A stretch of 64,000 bases of DNA from Paracoccus stylophorae. GTDB taxonomy: Bacteria > Pseudomonadota > Alphaproteobacteria > Rhodobacterales > Rhodobacteraceae. Shown one piece after another: positions 8,652 through 18,539 of the stretch (position 1 is the stretch's first letter; each line of letters begins with the position of its first letter). Under the pieces are notes generated by a model. It saw only the letters and a program-made list of their open reading frames with translations. It ran no database searches and was not told the DNA's origin. Position numbers and translations under genes: made by a program. The stretch covers positions 2,647,001-2,711,000 of the forward strand of contig NZ_CP067134.1 in the NCBI RefSeq assembly GCF_028553765.1. Direction: 5' to 3'.

Positions 8652-9821
8652 GTGACCACCGCCCCCTATGCCAGCAGGCCCGAAGACAGCCGCGGACGGT
8701 TATGGCCCGAACGCATGTCCACCTTCCGCTCTCCGTGGCAGCGCGACCGCGACCGCATCATCCATTCCAGCGCCTTCCGGCGGCTGAAGCACAAGACGCA
8801 GGTGTTCGTCGAACATGACGGCGACGCCTATCGCGGCGACTATTTCCGCACCCGCCTGACCCACACGATCGAGGTGGCGCAGGTCGCCCGCACCATCGCC
8901 GGCACGCTTGGCCTGAACACCGATCTGGCCGAGACCGTGGCCCTGGCGCACGATCTGGGCCATCCGCCCTTCGGCCACACGGGCGAGGATGCGCTGGCCA
9001 CGCTGATGGCACCCTATGGCGGGTTCGACCACAACGCCCAGGCCCTGCGGATCGTCACGGCGCTGGAACGGCACTACGCCGATTTCGACGGGCTGAACCT
9101 GACATGGGAGGCGCTGGAGGGGATCGCCAAGCATAACGGCCCGGTCACCGGCGATCTGCCCTATGCGCTGGCGCAGGTGAACGCCCAGTGGGATCTGGAA
9201 CTGTCCACCAATGCCAGCGCCGAGGCGCAGGTCGCGGCCGTGGCCGACGATGTGGCCTATAATCACCACGATCTGCATGACGGGCTGCGGGCGGAGCTGT
9301 TCACCGAGGAAGAGCTTGCCGAACTGCCCGTCATCGGCCCCGCCTTTGCGCGGGTCGACGAGCTTCACCCCGGTCTGGACCGGATGCGCCGCCGGCACGA
9401 GGCGCTGCGCCGCGTCTTCGGCGTCATGGTCGAGGACGTGATCGCCGTGGCCCAGAACCGCCTGACCGGCCTGCAACCGCAATCGGCGCAGGAAATCCGC
9501 GACATGGACGGGCCGATCATCCGGTTTTCCAAACCGCTTTATCAGAACATCAAGGCGATCAAGTCCTTCCTGTTCACGCGCATGTATCGCGCGCCCTCGG
9601 TCGTGGACGAACGCCACCGCGTCACCGCCATGCTGAACGATCTGTTCCCGCTGTTTCTGAACGAACCCGACCAGATGCCCGCGCAATGGCATGCCGCGGC
9701 CATGGCAGATCCGGACACCACCCACCGCGCGCGCGTCGTGCTGGATTACGTGGCCGGGATGACCGACCGCTATGCCATCTCGGAACATCAGCGCCTGTTT
9801 GCCGCCCCGAAACAGGGCTGA
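8652..9821 (+). CDS. dgt: Deoxyguanosinetriphosphate triphosphohydrolase-like protein
   Basis: Hydrolyses dNTPs to nucleoside and triphosphate, adjusting nucleotide pools. The 389-aa protein has the HD-domain metal motif VALAHDLGHPPFGHTGE, preceded by the dGTPase signature RDRDRIIHSSAFRRLKHKTQ and TRLTHTIEVAQVAR. It uses a GTG start at 8652 (VTTAPYASRPEDS), the first in-frame start that clears the divergent erpA leader. Size and layout match the dGTPase type 2 subgroup. Confidence 0.93.
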   Translation: MTTAPYASRPEDSRGRLWPERMSTFRSPWQRDRDRIIHSSAFRRLKHKTQVFVEHDGDAYRGDYFRTRLTHTIEVAQVARTIAGTLGLNTDLAETVALAHDLGHPPFGHTGEDALATLMAPYGGFDHNAQALRIVTALERHYADFDGLNLTWEALEGIAKHNGPVTGDLPYALAQVNAQWDLELSTNASAEAQVAAVADDVAYNHHDLHDGLRAELFTEEELAELPVIGPAFARVDELHPGLDRMRRRHEALRRVFGVMVEDVIAVAQNRLTGLQPQSAQEIRDMDGPIIRFSKPLYQNIKAIKSFLFTRMYRAPSVVDERHRVTAMLNDLFPLFLNEPDQMPAQWHAAAMADPDTTHRARVVLDYVAGMTDRYAISEHQRLFAAPKQG

Positions 9822-9905
9822 GCAGCGATATTTGCCGCAGCTTTGAACCTGGGGCGTCGCCGGGCGTTGGGCTGTGAATTCGCACAGACAGAAGGAGTTC
9901 TGCAC

Positions 9906-10334
9906 ATGGCCAAGTTCACACGCAGCGGTTCGGCCCATTGGGAAGGCGGTCTGAAAGACGGCAAGGGAAAGGTCTCGACCGAAAGCGGCGTCCTGTCCGA
10001 TCAGCCCTACGGGTTCAACACAAGGTTCGAGGACAAGCCCGGCACCAACCCTGAAGAGTTGGTGGGCGCGGCCCATGCGGCCTGTTTCTCGATGGCGCTG
10101 TCGAAGATGCTGGAAGAGGCCGGGATCGGCAATGTCAGCGTCGAGACCAGCTCCAAAATCACTTTGGAACAGGACGGTGAGGGATTTACCGTGACCAAGG
10201 CGCATCTGACCACGAAGGTGGCGGGCGACGGCGACAAGGCCAAGATCGAGGATCTGGCACAGCAGGCCAAGGCCGGCTGCCCCATCTCGAAACTGTTCAA
10301 CGCCGACGTGACCATGGATGCCACCGTCGGGTGA
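9906..10334 (+). CDS. osmC: OsmC/Ohr-type peroxiredoxin
   Basis: A 142-aa thiol peroxidase reducing organic hydroperoxides. The two redox cysteines are present: Cys60 in AAHAACFSMAL and Cys125 in KAGCPISKLFNADV. This spacing, and the start TRSGSAHWEGGLKDGKG, match the OsmC rather than the Ohr branch. A strong AGAAGGAG ribosome site precedes the ATG. Its stop overlaps the start of the degenerate reading frame that follows. Confidence 0.92.
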   Translation: MAKFTRSGSAHWEGGLKDGKGKVSTESGVLSDQPYGFNTRFEDKPGTNPEELVGAAHAACFSMALSKMLEEAGIGNVSVETSSKITLEQDGEGFTVTKAHLTTKVAGDGDKAKIEDLAQQAKAGCPISKLFNADVTMDATVG

Positions 10335-10654
10335 TGCCGACCCGGATCGGACACGAGATCGCGATCAGCATCCCGCACAAGACCACGCTGGACTGCCGTG
10401 TGGCGCCGCACGAATCGCGCCGCGGGGATCTCGTGTCGCCCCAGATCGTTCGCACCGCCCCGTCCATTCCGCTGGACGAACATCCGGACGATTACGGCAA
10501 TGCCCGCCGGCGCATGACCGCGCCGGCGGCTCTTTTCACGTTGTCAGGCGACGCAACGCTGCACGACAGCCGGACGCCCGATGCGATGAACCGGGCGGCG
10601 GCCGAACTGCCAATCATCCCGTCGACCGTCAGGGACACCAGCTTGACGGGCTGA
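10334..10654 (+). pseudogene. Remnant of a transglutaminase-like protein (N-terminal region only)
   Basis: About 106 residues resemble the N-terminal beta domain of alphaproteobacterial transglutaminase-family proteins. IGHEIAISIPHKTTLDCRVA fits their opening strand. SRRGDLVSPQIVRTAPSIPL, the DDYGN turn, MTAPAALFTLSGDATLHDS, and PDAMNRAAAELP follow in the family order. The frame then ends, exactly where the family would continue into the DVLVYLLGSRYC-type linker, and the cysteine protease core is absent. I infer a truncated, decaying gene. The match is by remembered family pattern and not by alignment. Confidence 0.5.
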
Positions 10655-10697
10655 CGCTCCGGCGCCGGCGACGCCCGTTGATCGTCGGAGTTCGACC

Positions 10698-10805
10698 ATT
10701 ACCAAGGCCGATCTGGCCTATGTCGTCAGCCATCACCTGCTGCGGATCGTGATCGTCATCCTGCTCGCGCCGATCTGGCCAGCATTATGGCGCGGCGGTA
10801 ACAGC
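10698..10805 (+). pseudogene. Possible C-terminal remnant of a membrane protein (AbrB-like)
   Basis: One frame here reads TKADLAYVVSHHLLRIVIVI then LLAPIWPALWRRG-like residues: a single membrane segment preceded by a VVSHHLLRI motif like the end of AbrB-family (PF05145) membrane proteins. No start codon or upstream body exists in frame. Together with the neighbouring transglutaminase remnant it looks like debris left by deletion. Weakly supported. Confidence 0.3.
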
Positions 10806-10846
10806 GGGGCGGAACGACGCATGTCACGGCGCAGCGCTGCGCCCTT

Positions 10847-11692
10847 TCACCCCGCAGCGGCCTCGCGCGCGGCCTTTCGCCGCGCCACGCGGGCGCGGAT
10901 CGCCTCGATATCGGTGACGGGGGTCGCGGCGAACAGCTGTTTGGTATAGGGGTGGGTCGGGTTGGCGAAGATCGCGTCGCGCGAGGCCTGTTCGACGGCC
11001 TCGCCCTTGGAAATCACCATCACCTCGTCCGCGATATAGCGCACCACCGACAGATCGTGGCTGACGAAGACATAGGTCAGCCCCATCTCGTCCTGAAGAT
11101 CGGCCAGCAGGTTCAGCACCTGCGCCTGCACCGACAGATCCAGCGCCGACACCGGCTCGTCCAGCACCAGCAGCGATGGGTTCAGCATCAGCGCGCGCGC
11201 AATCGCAATCCGCTGCCGCTGCCCGCCCGAGAACATGTGCGGATAGCGGTTGTAATGCTCGGGCATCAGCCCGACCTTTTCCAGCATCGCGCGCGCCCGG
11301 TCGCGGCGTTCCCCCGCCGGCGTGTCGGTGTTGATGATCAGCGGTTCGGTCAGCACGTCGCCGATCTTCTGGCGCGGGTTCAGGCTGCCATAGGGGTTCT
11401 GGAACACCATCTGCACCTTGGAGCGCAGTTCCGGTCCGGGTCGTTTCGCCTCGATATCGACGCGCTGGCCGTCGATCAGCAATTCGCCCTCGGACGGGGC
11501 GTCGATCAGCGCCACGATGCGGGCCAGGGTGGATTTTCCCGACCCGGATTCGCCGACGATGGCCAGCGTCTTGCCCTTTTCCACCTTGAAGTCGATGCCC
11601 TTGAGGGCGCGAACGGTCGTGGACCGGCGCATCATGCTGCCCGGCATGTGATAATCCCGGACGATGCCGCGACCTTCGACGACGGGACTCAT
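10847..11692 (-). CDS. dppF: Dipeptide/oligopeptide ABC transporter ATP-binding protein (DppF-like)
   Basis: The second ATPase of a peptide importer, last gene of the dpp operon. The 281-aa protein has Walker [10 protein letters not shown], the ABC signature MFSGGQRQRIAIAR, Walker B LLVLDEPVSALD, and the OppD/F C-terminal region with HPYTKQLFAATP. Its start overlaps the stop of the dppD-like gene by 4 nt. It would act on the inner face of the membrane with DppD and the DppBC permease. Gene name by position and family. Confidence 0.88.
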   Translation of the reverse strand: MSPVVEGRGIVRDYHMPGSMMRRSTTVRALKGIDFKVEKGKTLAIVGESGSGKSTLARIVALIDAPSEGELLIDGQRVDIEAKRPGPELRSKVQMVFQNPYGSLNPRQKIGDVLTEPLIINTDTPAGERRDRARAMLEKVGLMPEHYNRYPHMFSGGQRQRIAIARALMLNPSLLVLDEPVSALDLSVQAQVLNLLADLQDEMGLTYVFVSHDLSVVRYIADEVMVISKGEAVEQASRDAIFANPTHPYTKQLFAATPVTDIEAIRARVARRKAAREAAAG

Positions 11693-12528
11693 CGCACGGT
11701 CTCCTCTTGGAAAAAGTCCGACACGGTGGGCAGACGGTCGCCGGTCGCGTGTTCGGGCAGCGCCGACAGCAGCGCGCGGGTATAGCCGCTTTGCGGTGCC
11801 TCGAACAGGGTCAGCACGTCGGCTTCCTCCATCTTGCGGCCCTTGTATTGCACCACCACCCGGTCGGCGGTCTCGGCCACCACGCCCATGTCATGCGTGA
11901 TCAGGATCAGGCCCATGCCGTAATCCTCTTGCAGGCTTATCAGCAGGTCCAGGATCTGTTTCTGGATCGTCACATCCAGCGCCGTGGTGGGTTCGTCCGC
12001 GATCAGCAGGCGCGGGTTGCTGGCGATGGCGATGGCGATCATCACCCGCTGACACTGGCCGCCCGACATCTGGTGGGGATAGGATTTCAGCTTCTCCTCG
12101 GGGTCCGGTATCCCGACCGAGCGGAAGAGTTCCAGCGCGCGTGCCCGCGCCTCCTTGCCCGACATGCCCAGATTGATGCGCAGCACCTCCTCGATCTGGA
12201 AACCGGCGGTGAAGGACGGGTTCAGCGAGGCGACGGGTTCCTGAAAGATCATCGTGATCTGCCGGCCGATCAGCTTGCGCCGCTGCGCGTCGGTCATCGC
12301 CAGCATGTCCTGACCGTCATAGGTCATCTCGTCGGCGGTGACGGTGGCGGTGTCGGGCAGCAGCCCCATCACCGCCAGCATCGACACCGACTTGCCGGAC
12401 CCCGATTCGCCCACGATGGCCAGAACCTCGCTGCGGTCCACCGACACGTCGATCCCGTCCACGGCGGTAAAGCTGCCGGTGGCGGTCGCGAATTTCACGG
12501 TCAGGTTGCGGATGGTCAACAGGGACAT
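11689..12528 (-). CDS. dppD: Dipeptide/oligopeptide ABC transporter ATP-binding protein (DppD-like)
   Basis: The first ATPase of the peptide importer. The 279-aa protein carries Walker [12 protein letters not shown], the Q-loop in [12 protein letters not shown], signature [14 protein letters not shown], and Walker [14 protein letters not shown]. The signature has a Cys where Arg is common (GGQCQR), a known variant. It follows the dppC-like gene after 3 nt. The C-terminal peptide-transporter region includes [14 protein letters not shown]. Confidence 0.88.
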   Translation of the reverse strand: MSLLTIRNLTVKFATATGSFTAVDGIDVSVDRSEVLAIVGESGSGKSVSMLAVMGLLPDTATVTADEMTYDGQDMLAMTDAQRRKLIGRQITMIFQEPVASLNPSFTAGFQIEEVLRINLGMSGKEARARALELFRSVGIPDPEEKLKSYPHQMSGGQCQRVMIAIAIASNPRLLIADEPTTALDVTIQKQILDLLISLQEDYGMGLILITHDMGVVAETADRVVVQYKGRKMEEADVLTLFEAPQSGYTRALLSALPEHATGDRLPTVSDFFQEETVR

Positions 12529-12531
12529 CGC

Positions 12532-13431
12532 TCAGCTCCGCTTCAGTTTCGGGTCAAGCGCGTCCCGCAGGCCGTCGCCCATCATGTTGATCGCCAGCAC
12601 CGAGATCAGGATCGCCAGACCGGGAAAGGTCACGACCCACCAGGCGCGCAGGATGAATTCGCGCGCCTCGGCCAGCATCGTGCCCCATTCCGGCGCGGGC
12701 GGTTGCGCGCCCATCCCCAGAAAGCCAAGCGCGGCGGAATCCAGCACCGCCGCCGAAAAGGACAGGGTCGCCTGCACGATCAGGGGCGCCAGGCAATTGG
12801 GCAGGATGGTCTTGAACATCAGGCGGAAATTGCCGGCGCCCGCGACGCGCGCGGCGGTGACGTATTCGCGCCGCATCTCTCCCATCACGGCGGCGCGGGT
12901 CAGGCGGGCGAAATGCGGCTGATAGACGATGGCGATGGCGATCATCGCGTTCGTCAGCCCCGGTCCCAGCACCGCGACCAGAACCAGCGCCAGCAGCAGC
13001 GACGGAAAGGCCAGGATCACGTCCATCACGCGCATGATCAGCGTATCGACCCAGCCCCGGAAGAACCCGGCGATCAGGCCGATGAAGATGCCGCCGACCA
13101 GTGCGATGGACACCACGACGATGCCGATGAACAGCGAATACTGCGCGCCGAAGATCAGCCGCGACAGCATGTCCCGCCCGACCGCATCGGTCCCCAGCAG
13201 AAACTCGCTGCGCCCGCCCTCTTGCCAGACCGGCGGCAGCAGAAGCGCGTCGCGATACTGCGTGGCCGCGCCGTGCGGCGCGATCAGCGGCGCGAAGATC
13301 GCGATCAGCACCAGCAGGATGAACACGAACAGCCCCGCGACCGCCCCCCGGTTCTGCCGGAAATAGAACCAGAACTCGGCCAGCATCTGGCGGCGGATCG
13401 CGGCGGCCGAAAGCGGCGCTGTGGTGCTCAT
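12532..13431 (-). CDS. dppC: Dipeptide ABC transporter permease (DppC-like)
   Basis: A 299-aa inner-membrane permease. It has an N-terminal membrane segment (VAGLFVFILLVLIAIFAPLI), the periplasmic HLLGTDAVGRDMLSR-type motif of DppC/OppC (here FLLGTDAVGRDMLSRL), and the cytoplasmic EAA loop around EYVTAARVAGAGNFRLM. I chose the start MSTTAPLSA at 13431 because it overlaps the dppB stop by 4 nt (ATGA), the usual coupling. A longer frame would overlap dppB heavily. Confidence 0.88.
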   Translation of the reverse strand: MSTTAPLSAAAIRRQMLAEFWFYFRQNRGAVAGLFVFILLVLIAIFAPLIAPHGAATQYRDALLLPPVWQEGGRSEFLLGTDAVGRDMLSRLIFGAQYSLFIGIVVVSIALVGGIFIGLIAGFFRGWVDTLIMRVMDVILAFPSLLLALVLVAVLGPGLTNAMIAIAIVYQPHFARLTRAAVMGEMRREYVTAARVAGAGNFRLMFKTILPNCLAPLIVQATLSFSAAVLDSAALGFLGMGAQPPAPEWGTMLAEAREFILRAWWVVTFPGLAILISVLAINMMGDGLRDALDPKLKRS

Positions 13432-14435
13432 GATGCGCGGATCCTTGGATTGATGAGGCCATAGGTCAGATCGACCAGCAGGTTCACGATCATCACCATG
13501 CCCGCGATCAGCAAAAGGCCCGATTGCACGACCGGATAATCGCGGCGCGAGATGGAATCGATCATCCACTTGCCGATGCCGGGCCAGGAAAAGATCGTCT
13601 CGGTCAGAATCGCGCCGGCCATCAGCACGCCGATCTGAAGGCCGATCGTGGTGACGACCGGGATCATCGCGTTGCGCAGCGCGTGCACCCCGATCACCCG
13701 GCGGCGCGGCATCCCCTTGGCGCGCGCGGTGCGGACGTAATCCTCGCCCATCACCTCAAGCATGGCGGACCGGGTCTGGCGCGCGATCACCGCCAGCGGG
13801 ATCGTCGCCAGCACGACCGAGGGCAGGATCAGGTGACTGACCGCCGACAGGAACGCCCCGTCCTGCCCCGACAGAAGGCTGTCGATCAGCATGAACCCGG
13901 TCACCTGCGGGAAATAATACATCAGGCTGATCCGGCCCGATACCGGCGTCCAGCCGAGAATGCCGGAAAAGAAGATGATCAGCAAAAGCCCCCACCAGAA
14001 GATCGGCATCGAAAACCCGACCAGCGCCGAGGTCATCGAGATCTGGTCGAACCAGCTGCCGCGCTTGATCGCGGCCAGCACGCCCACCGGCACGCCGACC
14101 AGCGTGGCGATCAGGATGGCGCACAGGCCCAACTCGACCGTCGCCGGAAACAGGGCCAGGAACTCGGTCAGGACGGGTTTCTTGGTGACCAGCGAATTGC
14201 CGAAATCGCCGTGCATCAGCCGGCCCAGAAAATCCAGATATTGCATCACCAGCGGCTTGTCGAAACCCAGCTGCGCGCTCAGCATGGCGTGGCGTTCGGG
14301 CGAGACGCCGCGTTCGCCGGCCATCAGCAGCACCGGGTCGCCGGGCAGGATCCGCACGAACCCGAAGGCGATGATGGTGATCCCCAGAAAGGTCGGGACC
14401 AGATAAAGCAGCTTTGACAGCAGGAACCGGACCAT
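13428..14435 (-). CDS. dppB: Dipeptide ABC transporter permease (DppB-like)
   Basis: A 335-aa permease partner of DppC. It starts MVRFLLSKLLYLVPTFLGIT, typical of DppB. It has the LPGDPVLLMAGERG region, a long periplasmic segment with VSGRISLMYYFPQVTG, the EAA motif DYVRTARAKGMPRRRVI, and a C-terminal membrane pair. Upstream, between it and dppA, is a strong stem-loop (14454-14480) that may reduce permease expression relative to the binding protein. Confidence 0.9.
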   Translation of the reverse strand: MVRFLLSKLLYLVPTFLGITIIAFGFVRILPGDPVLLMAGERGVSPERHAMLSAQLGFDKPLVMQYLDFLGRLMHGDFGNSLVTKKPVLTEFLALFPATVELGLCAILIATLVGVPVGVLAAIKRGSWFDQISMTSALVGFSMPIFWWGLLLIIFFSGILGWTPVSGRISLMYYFPQVTGFMLIDSLLSGQDGAFLSAVSHLILPSVVLATIPLAVIARQTRSAMLEVMGEDYVRTARAKGMPRRRVIGVHALRNAMIPVVTTIGLQIGVLMAGAILTETIFSWPGIGKWMIDSISRRDYPVVQSGLLLIAGMVMIVNLLVDLTYGLINPRIRAS

Positions 14436-14453
14436 GTGCCTCTTTCCTTTGGG

Positions 14454-14480
14454 AACGCGCGGACGTCGTGTCCGCGCGTT
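14454..14480 (-). promoter_or_regulatory. Intercistronic stem-loop between dppA and dppB
   Basis: An 11-bp perfect stem: 14454-14464 (AACGCGCGGAC) pairs with 14470-14480 (GTCCGCGCGTT) around a 5-nt loop. It starts 31 nt after the dppA stop and is not followed by a T-tract. It probably protects the upstream binding-protein mRNA and is unlikely to be a full terminator. Confidence 0.6.
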
Positions 14481-14510
14481 CGTGCGTCAATCAGAAATGA
14501 CGCGGCAGGC

Positions 14511-16112
14511 TTATTCGGCCAGATCCACATCCTCGAAGGTGAAATCGCCCAAGGGGCTCATCTGGAAGCCTTCGACGTTCTTGGCCATCGGCACATACTG
14601 GGTCGAATGGGCGATGGTGAACCAGGGCGCCTGATCCTTGAAGATGACCTGCGCCTCTTCATACAGTCTCGTGCGCTCGTCCTGATCGGCGGTCACCTTG
14701 GCCTGTTGCAGCAGGTCCGAGAATTCCTCGTTGCACCAGAACGCGCGGTTCGCGCCGCCTTCCTGCGCGGAATCGCAGGACAGCAGCACCGACAGGAAGT
14801 TGTCCGGGTCGCCGTTATCGCCGGTCCAGCCCAAGATCACCGCGCCGTCGCGGCCGGCCTCCATCGACTTGGACAGGTATTCGCCCCATTCATAGGACAC
14901 GATATCCGCGCTGACGCCGACTTTGGACAGATCCTCCTGCATCAGCTCGGCGGTCCGGCGCGCATTCGGCATGTAGGGCCGCTGCACCGGCATCGCCCAG
15001 ATGTTCATCGACAGATCGGTGACGCCCTCTTCCTCAAGCATCGCGCGCGCGGCCTCGGGATCGTAGGGATCGTCCTCGATGCTGTCGTTATAGGACCACA
15101 TGGTCGGCGGGATCGGGTTCTTGGCGGGTTCCGCCGCGCCCTGGAACACCGCGTCGATGATGGCCTCCTTGTTGATGGCCATGTTCAGCGCCTTGCGCAC
15201 CTTGGGATTGTCGAACGGCGCGACCGTGGTGTTATAGGCCAGATAGCCCACGTTCAGCCCCGGCTGCTGATCCAGCTTCAGGCTGTCATCAGCCTTGATC
15301 GATTCCAGGTCGGCAGGCGAGGGAAACGGCATCAGGTGACATTCGCCGGCCTTCAGCTTTTGCAGACGGACCGAGGAATCGGGCGTGATCGCGAACACCA
15401 GATCGTCGATCTTGGGCGCATCGCCCCAGTAATCGGGGTTCTTCTGATACCGGATCACGGCATCCTTCTGATAGGCCACGAACTTGAACGGGCCGGTGCC
15501 GATGGGCAGGTTGTTCAGGTCCTGCTGCGCGCCCGCCTCTTCCAGCGTGTCAGCATATTCCTTGGACACGATCGAGGCGAAGGGCATGGCGATATTGGCC
15601 AGGAACGGCGCCTCGGGCTGGTTCAGCGTGAACTTGACGGTGTAATCATCGACTTTCTCGATGGATTTCACCAGGTTCGGCATGTTCATCGAGGTATAGT
15701 ATTCATAGGTGATCCCCGGAATATACTGGTTCCACGGGTGATCGGGATCGCCCTGACGCTGGAACGAGAAGATCACGTCATCGGCGTTGAAATCGCGGGT
15801 CGGCGTAAAGCGGTCGTTCGACTGCCATTTGACGCCTTCGCGCAGCTTGAAGGTGTATTCGGTGCCGTCCTCGGACACCTCCCAGCTTTCGGCCAGACCG
15901 GGTTCGACCTCGGTCGTGCCCTTCTTGAACTCGGTCAGGCGATTATAGATCGGATGGGCCGAGGCGTCGAAGGTCGTGCCTGCGGTATAGGGCGAGGGGT
16001 CGAACCCTTCGGGCGACGCTTCCGAGCAATAGACGAAGGTTTTGGCTTCGGCGACGGCGGTGGTCAGGGCCAGCGCCGACACGGCCAGAAGACTGCGGGA
16101 CAGGTATTGCAT
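14511..16112 (-). CDS. dppA: Dipeptide ABC transporter substrate-binding protein (DppA-like)
   Basis: A 533-aa periplasmic peptide-binding protein, first gene of the dpp operon. The start at 16112 ([19 protein letters not shown]) follows AAAGGATCACCGAA and gives a signal peptide cut after AEA. The mature protein begins [20 protein letters not shown], the DppA hallmark, and has the [14 protein letters not shown] and [13 protein letters not shown] segments seen in DppA. Ligands are probably di- or tripeptides, by family. Confidence 0.92.
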   Translation of the reverse strand: MQYLSRSLLAVSALALTTAVAEAKTFVYCSEASPEGFDPSPYTAGTTFDASAHPIYNRLTEFKKGTTEVEPGLAESWEVSEDGTEYTFKLREGVKWQSNDRFTPTRDFNADDVIFSFQRQGDPDHPWNQYIPGITYEYYTSMNMPNLVKSIEKVDDYTVKFTLNQPEAPFLANIAMPFASIVSKEYADTLEEAGAQQDLNNLPIGTGPFKFVAYQKDAVIRYQKNPDYWGDAPKIDDLVFAITPDSSVRLQKLKAGECHLMPFPSPADLESIKADDSLKLDQQPGLNVGYLAYNTTVAPFDNPKVRKALNMAINKEAIIDAVFQGAAEPAKNPIPPTMWSYNDSIEDDPYDPEAARAMLEEEGVTDLSMNIWAMPVQRPYMPNARRTAELMQEDLSKVGVSADIVSYEWGEYLSKSMEAGRDGAVILGWTGDNGDPDNFLSVLLSCDSAQEGGANRAFWCNEEFSDLLQQAKVTADQDERTRLYEEAQVIFKDQAPWFTIAHSTQYVPMAKNVEGFQMSPLGDFTFEDVDLAE

Positions 16113-16165
16113 TTCGGTGATCCTTTCGACTCTCTGTTGAACTTGTGACGGCGTTGTCCCCGAAC

Positions 16166-16205
16166 GGGATTCGCCGTGCATCTTGCATTGGTTATACCCG
16201 GAAGA
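16166..16205 (-). promoter_or_regulatory. Possible promoter of the dpp operon
   Basis: On the minus strand, upstream of dppA, a TATAAC -10-like hexamer is preceded at 17 nt by CTGGAA, a weak -35. It lies in the only sizeable gap (170 nt) between the M24 peptidase and dppA. Weak evidence. Confidence 0.3.
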
Positions 16206-16282
16206 TCGGGCCGTTCCAGCGGTCCCGATCGGGCTGTTCCTTTCCTGCACAAACGCCGCGCGACGCGCAAGGTCGATCCTGC

Positions 16283-17479
16283 CTATCCAAAGGGCCGGTC
16301 CAGCGTCTGCGAGGGCGGGCAGAACCAGCGCGGCCCGTCATCGGTCATGCACACGATATCCTCCAGCCGGACGCCGCATTCGCCATAGACGCACAGCATC
16401 GGTTCGATGGAAAAACACATGCCCGGTTGCAGGGGCGTGCGGTTTCCCTTCACGATCCAGGGTTCCTCGTGGATGTCCATGCCCAGCCCGTGCCCGGTCC
16501 GGTGCGGCAGGCCCGGCACCCGATAACCCGGGCCGAACCCGGCCCCGGCGATCACGTCACGCGCCGCGGCATCGACAGCCTCGCAGGCCGCGCCGTTCCG
16601 TGCGGCCTCGAAGGCCGCGCGATGGGCGTCATGTTCCACCTGCCACAGATGGCGCTGTCGGTCGGTCGGCGTGCCGAAGACATAGGTGCGGGTGATGTCG
16701 GACTGATAGCCGTGCAACGTGCCGCCCATATCGACCAGAACCATGTCGCCCTCGCGCAGCGTCTGCGGATCGGGCACGCCATGCGGATAGGCGGTCGCCT
16801 CGCCGAACTGCACGGCATGAAACAGCGGCGTCAGTCCGCAGGCCCGATGCGCGGCGTCGATGAACTGCCCGATCTCGGTCGTGGTGACGCCCGCGCGCAG
16901 CCCGGCGTGGACGGCGCGCTGGACCTGCCAGCTTGCATCCATCGCCGCCTGGATGATCGCGATCTCGGCCGACGACTTGATCTGGCGCAGCGAGGCGATG
17001 ATGTCGGCGGCCGATTCCACCTGCCCGTCCATCGCCGCCATCATCCCCGACGCGAACCGGAACGGCGTCGCCGGGTCCAGCGCCAGACCCTGCCCCGTCA
17101 GCCCAGTCAGATGCTGCGCGACCAGGGCGAACGGGTCCTCATCCTCTTGCCACATCAGCATCGGGCCGGGGATGCGCAGCAGGCTTTCCAGCTTGGGCGC
17201 CTCGAATACCGGCGTCAGATAGACCGGCGGACCCTCTGCCGTCACAAGCGCGCCGTGGATGCGTTCGGACTGGCCCAGCCGCAGGCCGGTGAAATAGGTC
17301 AGCGAGGTGGACGCATCCAGCCAGACCGCCGCCAGCCCCGCCGCCCGGATTCGGTCTTGCAGCGCGGACAGCCGCGCCTGCATCTCGGCCACGGCAATGG
17401 CGGGCGCCGAGACGGGGCGGAACCGGTGCAGCGCGCGATCCAGATCGGTCTGCGCGGGCGCGGCGGTGGGGTCGGTCAT
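16283..17479 (-). CDS. M24 family metallopeptidase (Xaa-Pro aminopeptidase/dipeptidase-like)
   Basis: A 398-aa two-domain protein: an N-terminal creatinase/prolidase domain (residues about 30-160) and the C-terminal pita-bread metallopeptidase domain. The metal ligands are visible: aspartates in [20 protein letters not shown], the histidine in [16 protein letters not shown], and glutamates in FSIEPMLC and VRLEDIVC. It lies 100 nt downstream of potC on the same strand, so it may be the last gene of the transporter operon and process an imported compound. The substrate could be an Xaa-Pro peptide or a creatine- or ectoine-like amide; M24 sequence alone does not decide. Confidence 0.85.
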   Translation of the reverse strand: MTDPTAAPAQTDLDRALHRFRPVSAPAIAVAEMQARLSALQDRIRAAGLAAVWLDASTSLTYFTGLRLGQSERIHGALVTAEGPPVYLTPVFEAPKLESLLRIPGPMLMWQEDEDPFALVAQHLTGLTGQGLALDPATPFRFASGMMAAMDGQVESAADIIASLRQIKSSAEIAIIQAAMDASWQVQRAVHAGLRAGVTTTEIGQFIDAAHRACGLTPLFHAVQFGEATAYPHGVPDPQTLREGDMVLVDMGGTLHGYQSDITRTYVFGTPTDRQRHLWQVEHDAHRAAFEAARNGAACEAVDAAARDVIAGAGFGPGYRVPGLPHRTGHGLGMDIHEEPWIVKGNRTPLQPGMCFSIEPMLCVYGECGVRLEDIVCMTDDGPRWFCPPSQTLDRPFG

Positions 17480-17579
17480 GCAGCTTTCCTTCTGTGCAGG
17501 CTGTCCGGTCGCAGGCGCGGGTTGCGGAACGCCGTCGCCACGATCCGCGAAGTCGGCGCGGGCCGCGCCGGGATCGCCT

Positions 17580-18533
17580 TCAATGCGGGGTGATACCCCG
17601 GATACGCTCGGACCGGCGGCGCAGCAACTCGACCGTGGTCAGCAGCGCGATGGAAAAGATCACCAGCAGCGTCGCCACCGCCAGGATGGCGGGGCTGATT
17701 TGTTCGCGGATGCCGTTCCACATCTGGCGCGGGATCGTCTGCTGATCGGGTCCGGCGATGAACAGCACCGCCACCACCTCGTCGAACGAGGTGACGAACG
17801 CGAACAGCGCGCCCGAGATCACGCCGGGCAGGATCAGCGGCATGGTGATGCGAAAGAAGGTCGTGCGCGGATTGGCGCCCAGCGACGCGGCGGCCCGGTT
17901 CAGCGACTGGTCGAACCCGACCAGCGTCGCGGTCACGGTGATGATAACGAACGGGATGCCCAGCGTCGCATGGGCCAGAACCACGCCCAGATAGGTGCCG
18001 GCCAGCCGCCCGCAACTGGTCGGCAGCCCCACCAGGCCCAACAGCTCGCACGGGTTCGAATAGAAGAAGAACATGCCCGTCGCCGTGATGATCAGCGGCA
18101 CGATCATGGGCGAGATCAGCGTCGCCATGATCGCGCGCCGGAACGGCATTTCCGGCCGCGACAGGCCAAGCGCGGCCAGCGTGCCCAGCACCGTCGCAAG
18201 CAGGGTCGCGAAGAAGCCGATGATGATCGAGTTCTTGGCCGCGTTCACCCATTTCGCATTCGCCCAGGCATCGGCCCACCAGCTTGCGTCGCGCGGCCCG
18301 TCGGGATCGATCATGCCAAAGGTCAGCAGGCTGTCATACCAGCGCATGGAATAGCCTGCCGGATCGAATTCCAGCATCCTGTCGGTGAAGGTGAAATACG
18401 GCTCGGCGTTGAAGCTGAGCGGGATGATCACCACGATCGGCGCGATCAGGAAAAAGAAGATCAGGCCGCAGATCACCAGATAGGCGTAATGCCAAGCGCG
18501 TTCCAGCGGGCTTGCATAGGTCGGGACAGCCAT
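17580..18533 (-). CDS. potC: Polyamine-type ABC transporter permease (PotC-like)
   Basis: A 317-aa inner-membrane permease. It has an N-terminal membrane segment followed by a periplasmic loop with FTDRMLEFDPAGYSMRWYDS, typical of PotC/PotH-type permeases. The EAA motif lies in NRAAASLGANPRTTFFRITM. It follows potB after 6 nt. A moderately long loop (WWADAWANAKWVNAAKN) precedes membrane segment 2. Substrate class is inferred from the operon. Confidence 0.88.
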   Translation of the reverse strand: MAVPTYASPLERAWHYAYLVICGLIFFFLIAPIVVIIPLSFNAEPYFTFTDRMLEFDPAGYSMRWYDSLLTFGMIDPDGPRDASWWADAWANAKWVNAAKNSIIIGFFATLLATVLGTLAALGLSRPEMPFRRAIMATLISPMIVPLIITATGMFFFYSNPCELLGLVGLPTSCGRLAGTYLGVVLAHATLGIPFVIITVTATLVGFDQSLNRAAASLGANPRTTFFRITMPLILPGVISGALFAFVTSFDEVVAVLFIAGPDQQTIPRQMWNGIREQISPAILAVATLLVIFSIALLTTVELLRRRSERIRGITPH

Positions 18534-18539
18534 TCGCGT

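Noticed and set aside
14454-14480. The dppA-dppB hairpin as a full terminator
   Set aside because: There is no U-tract on the minus strand, and the downstream permease genes need readthrough.
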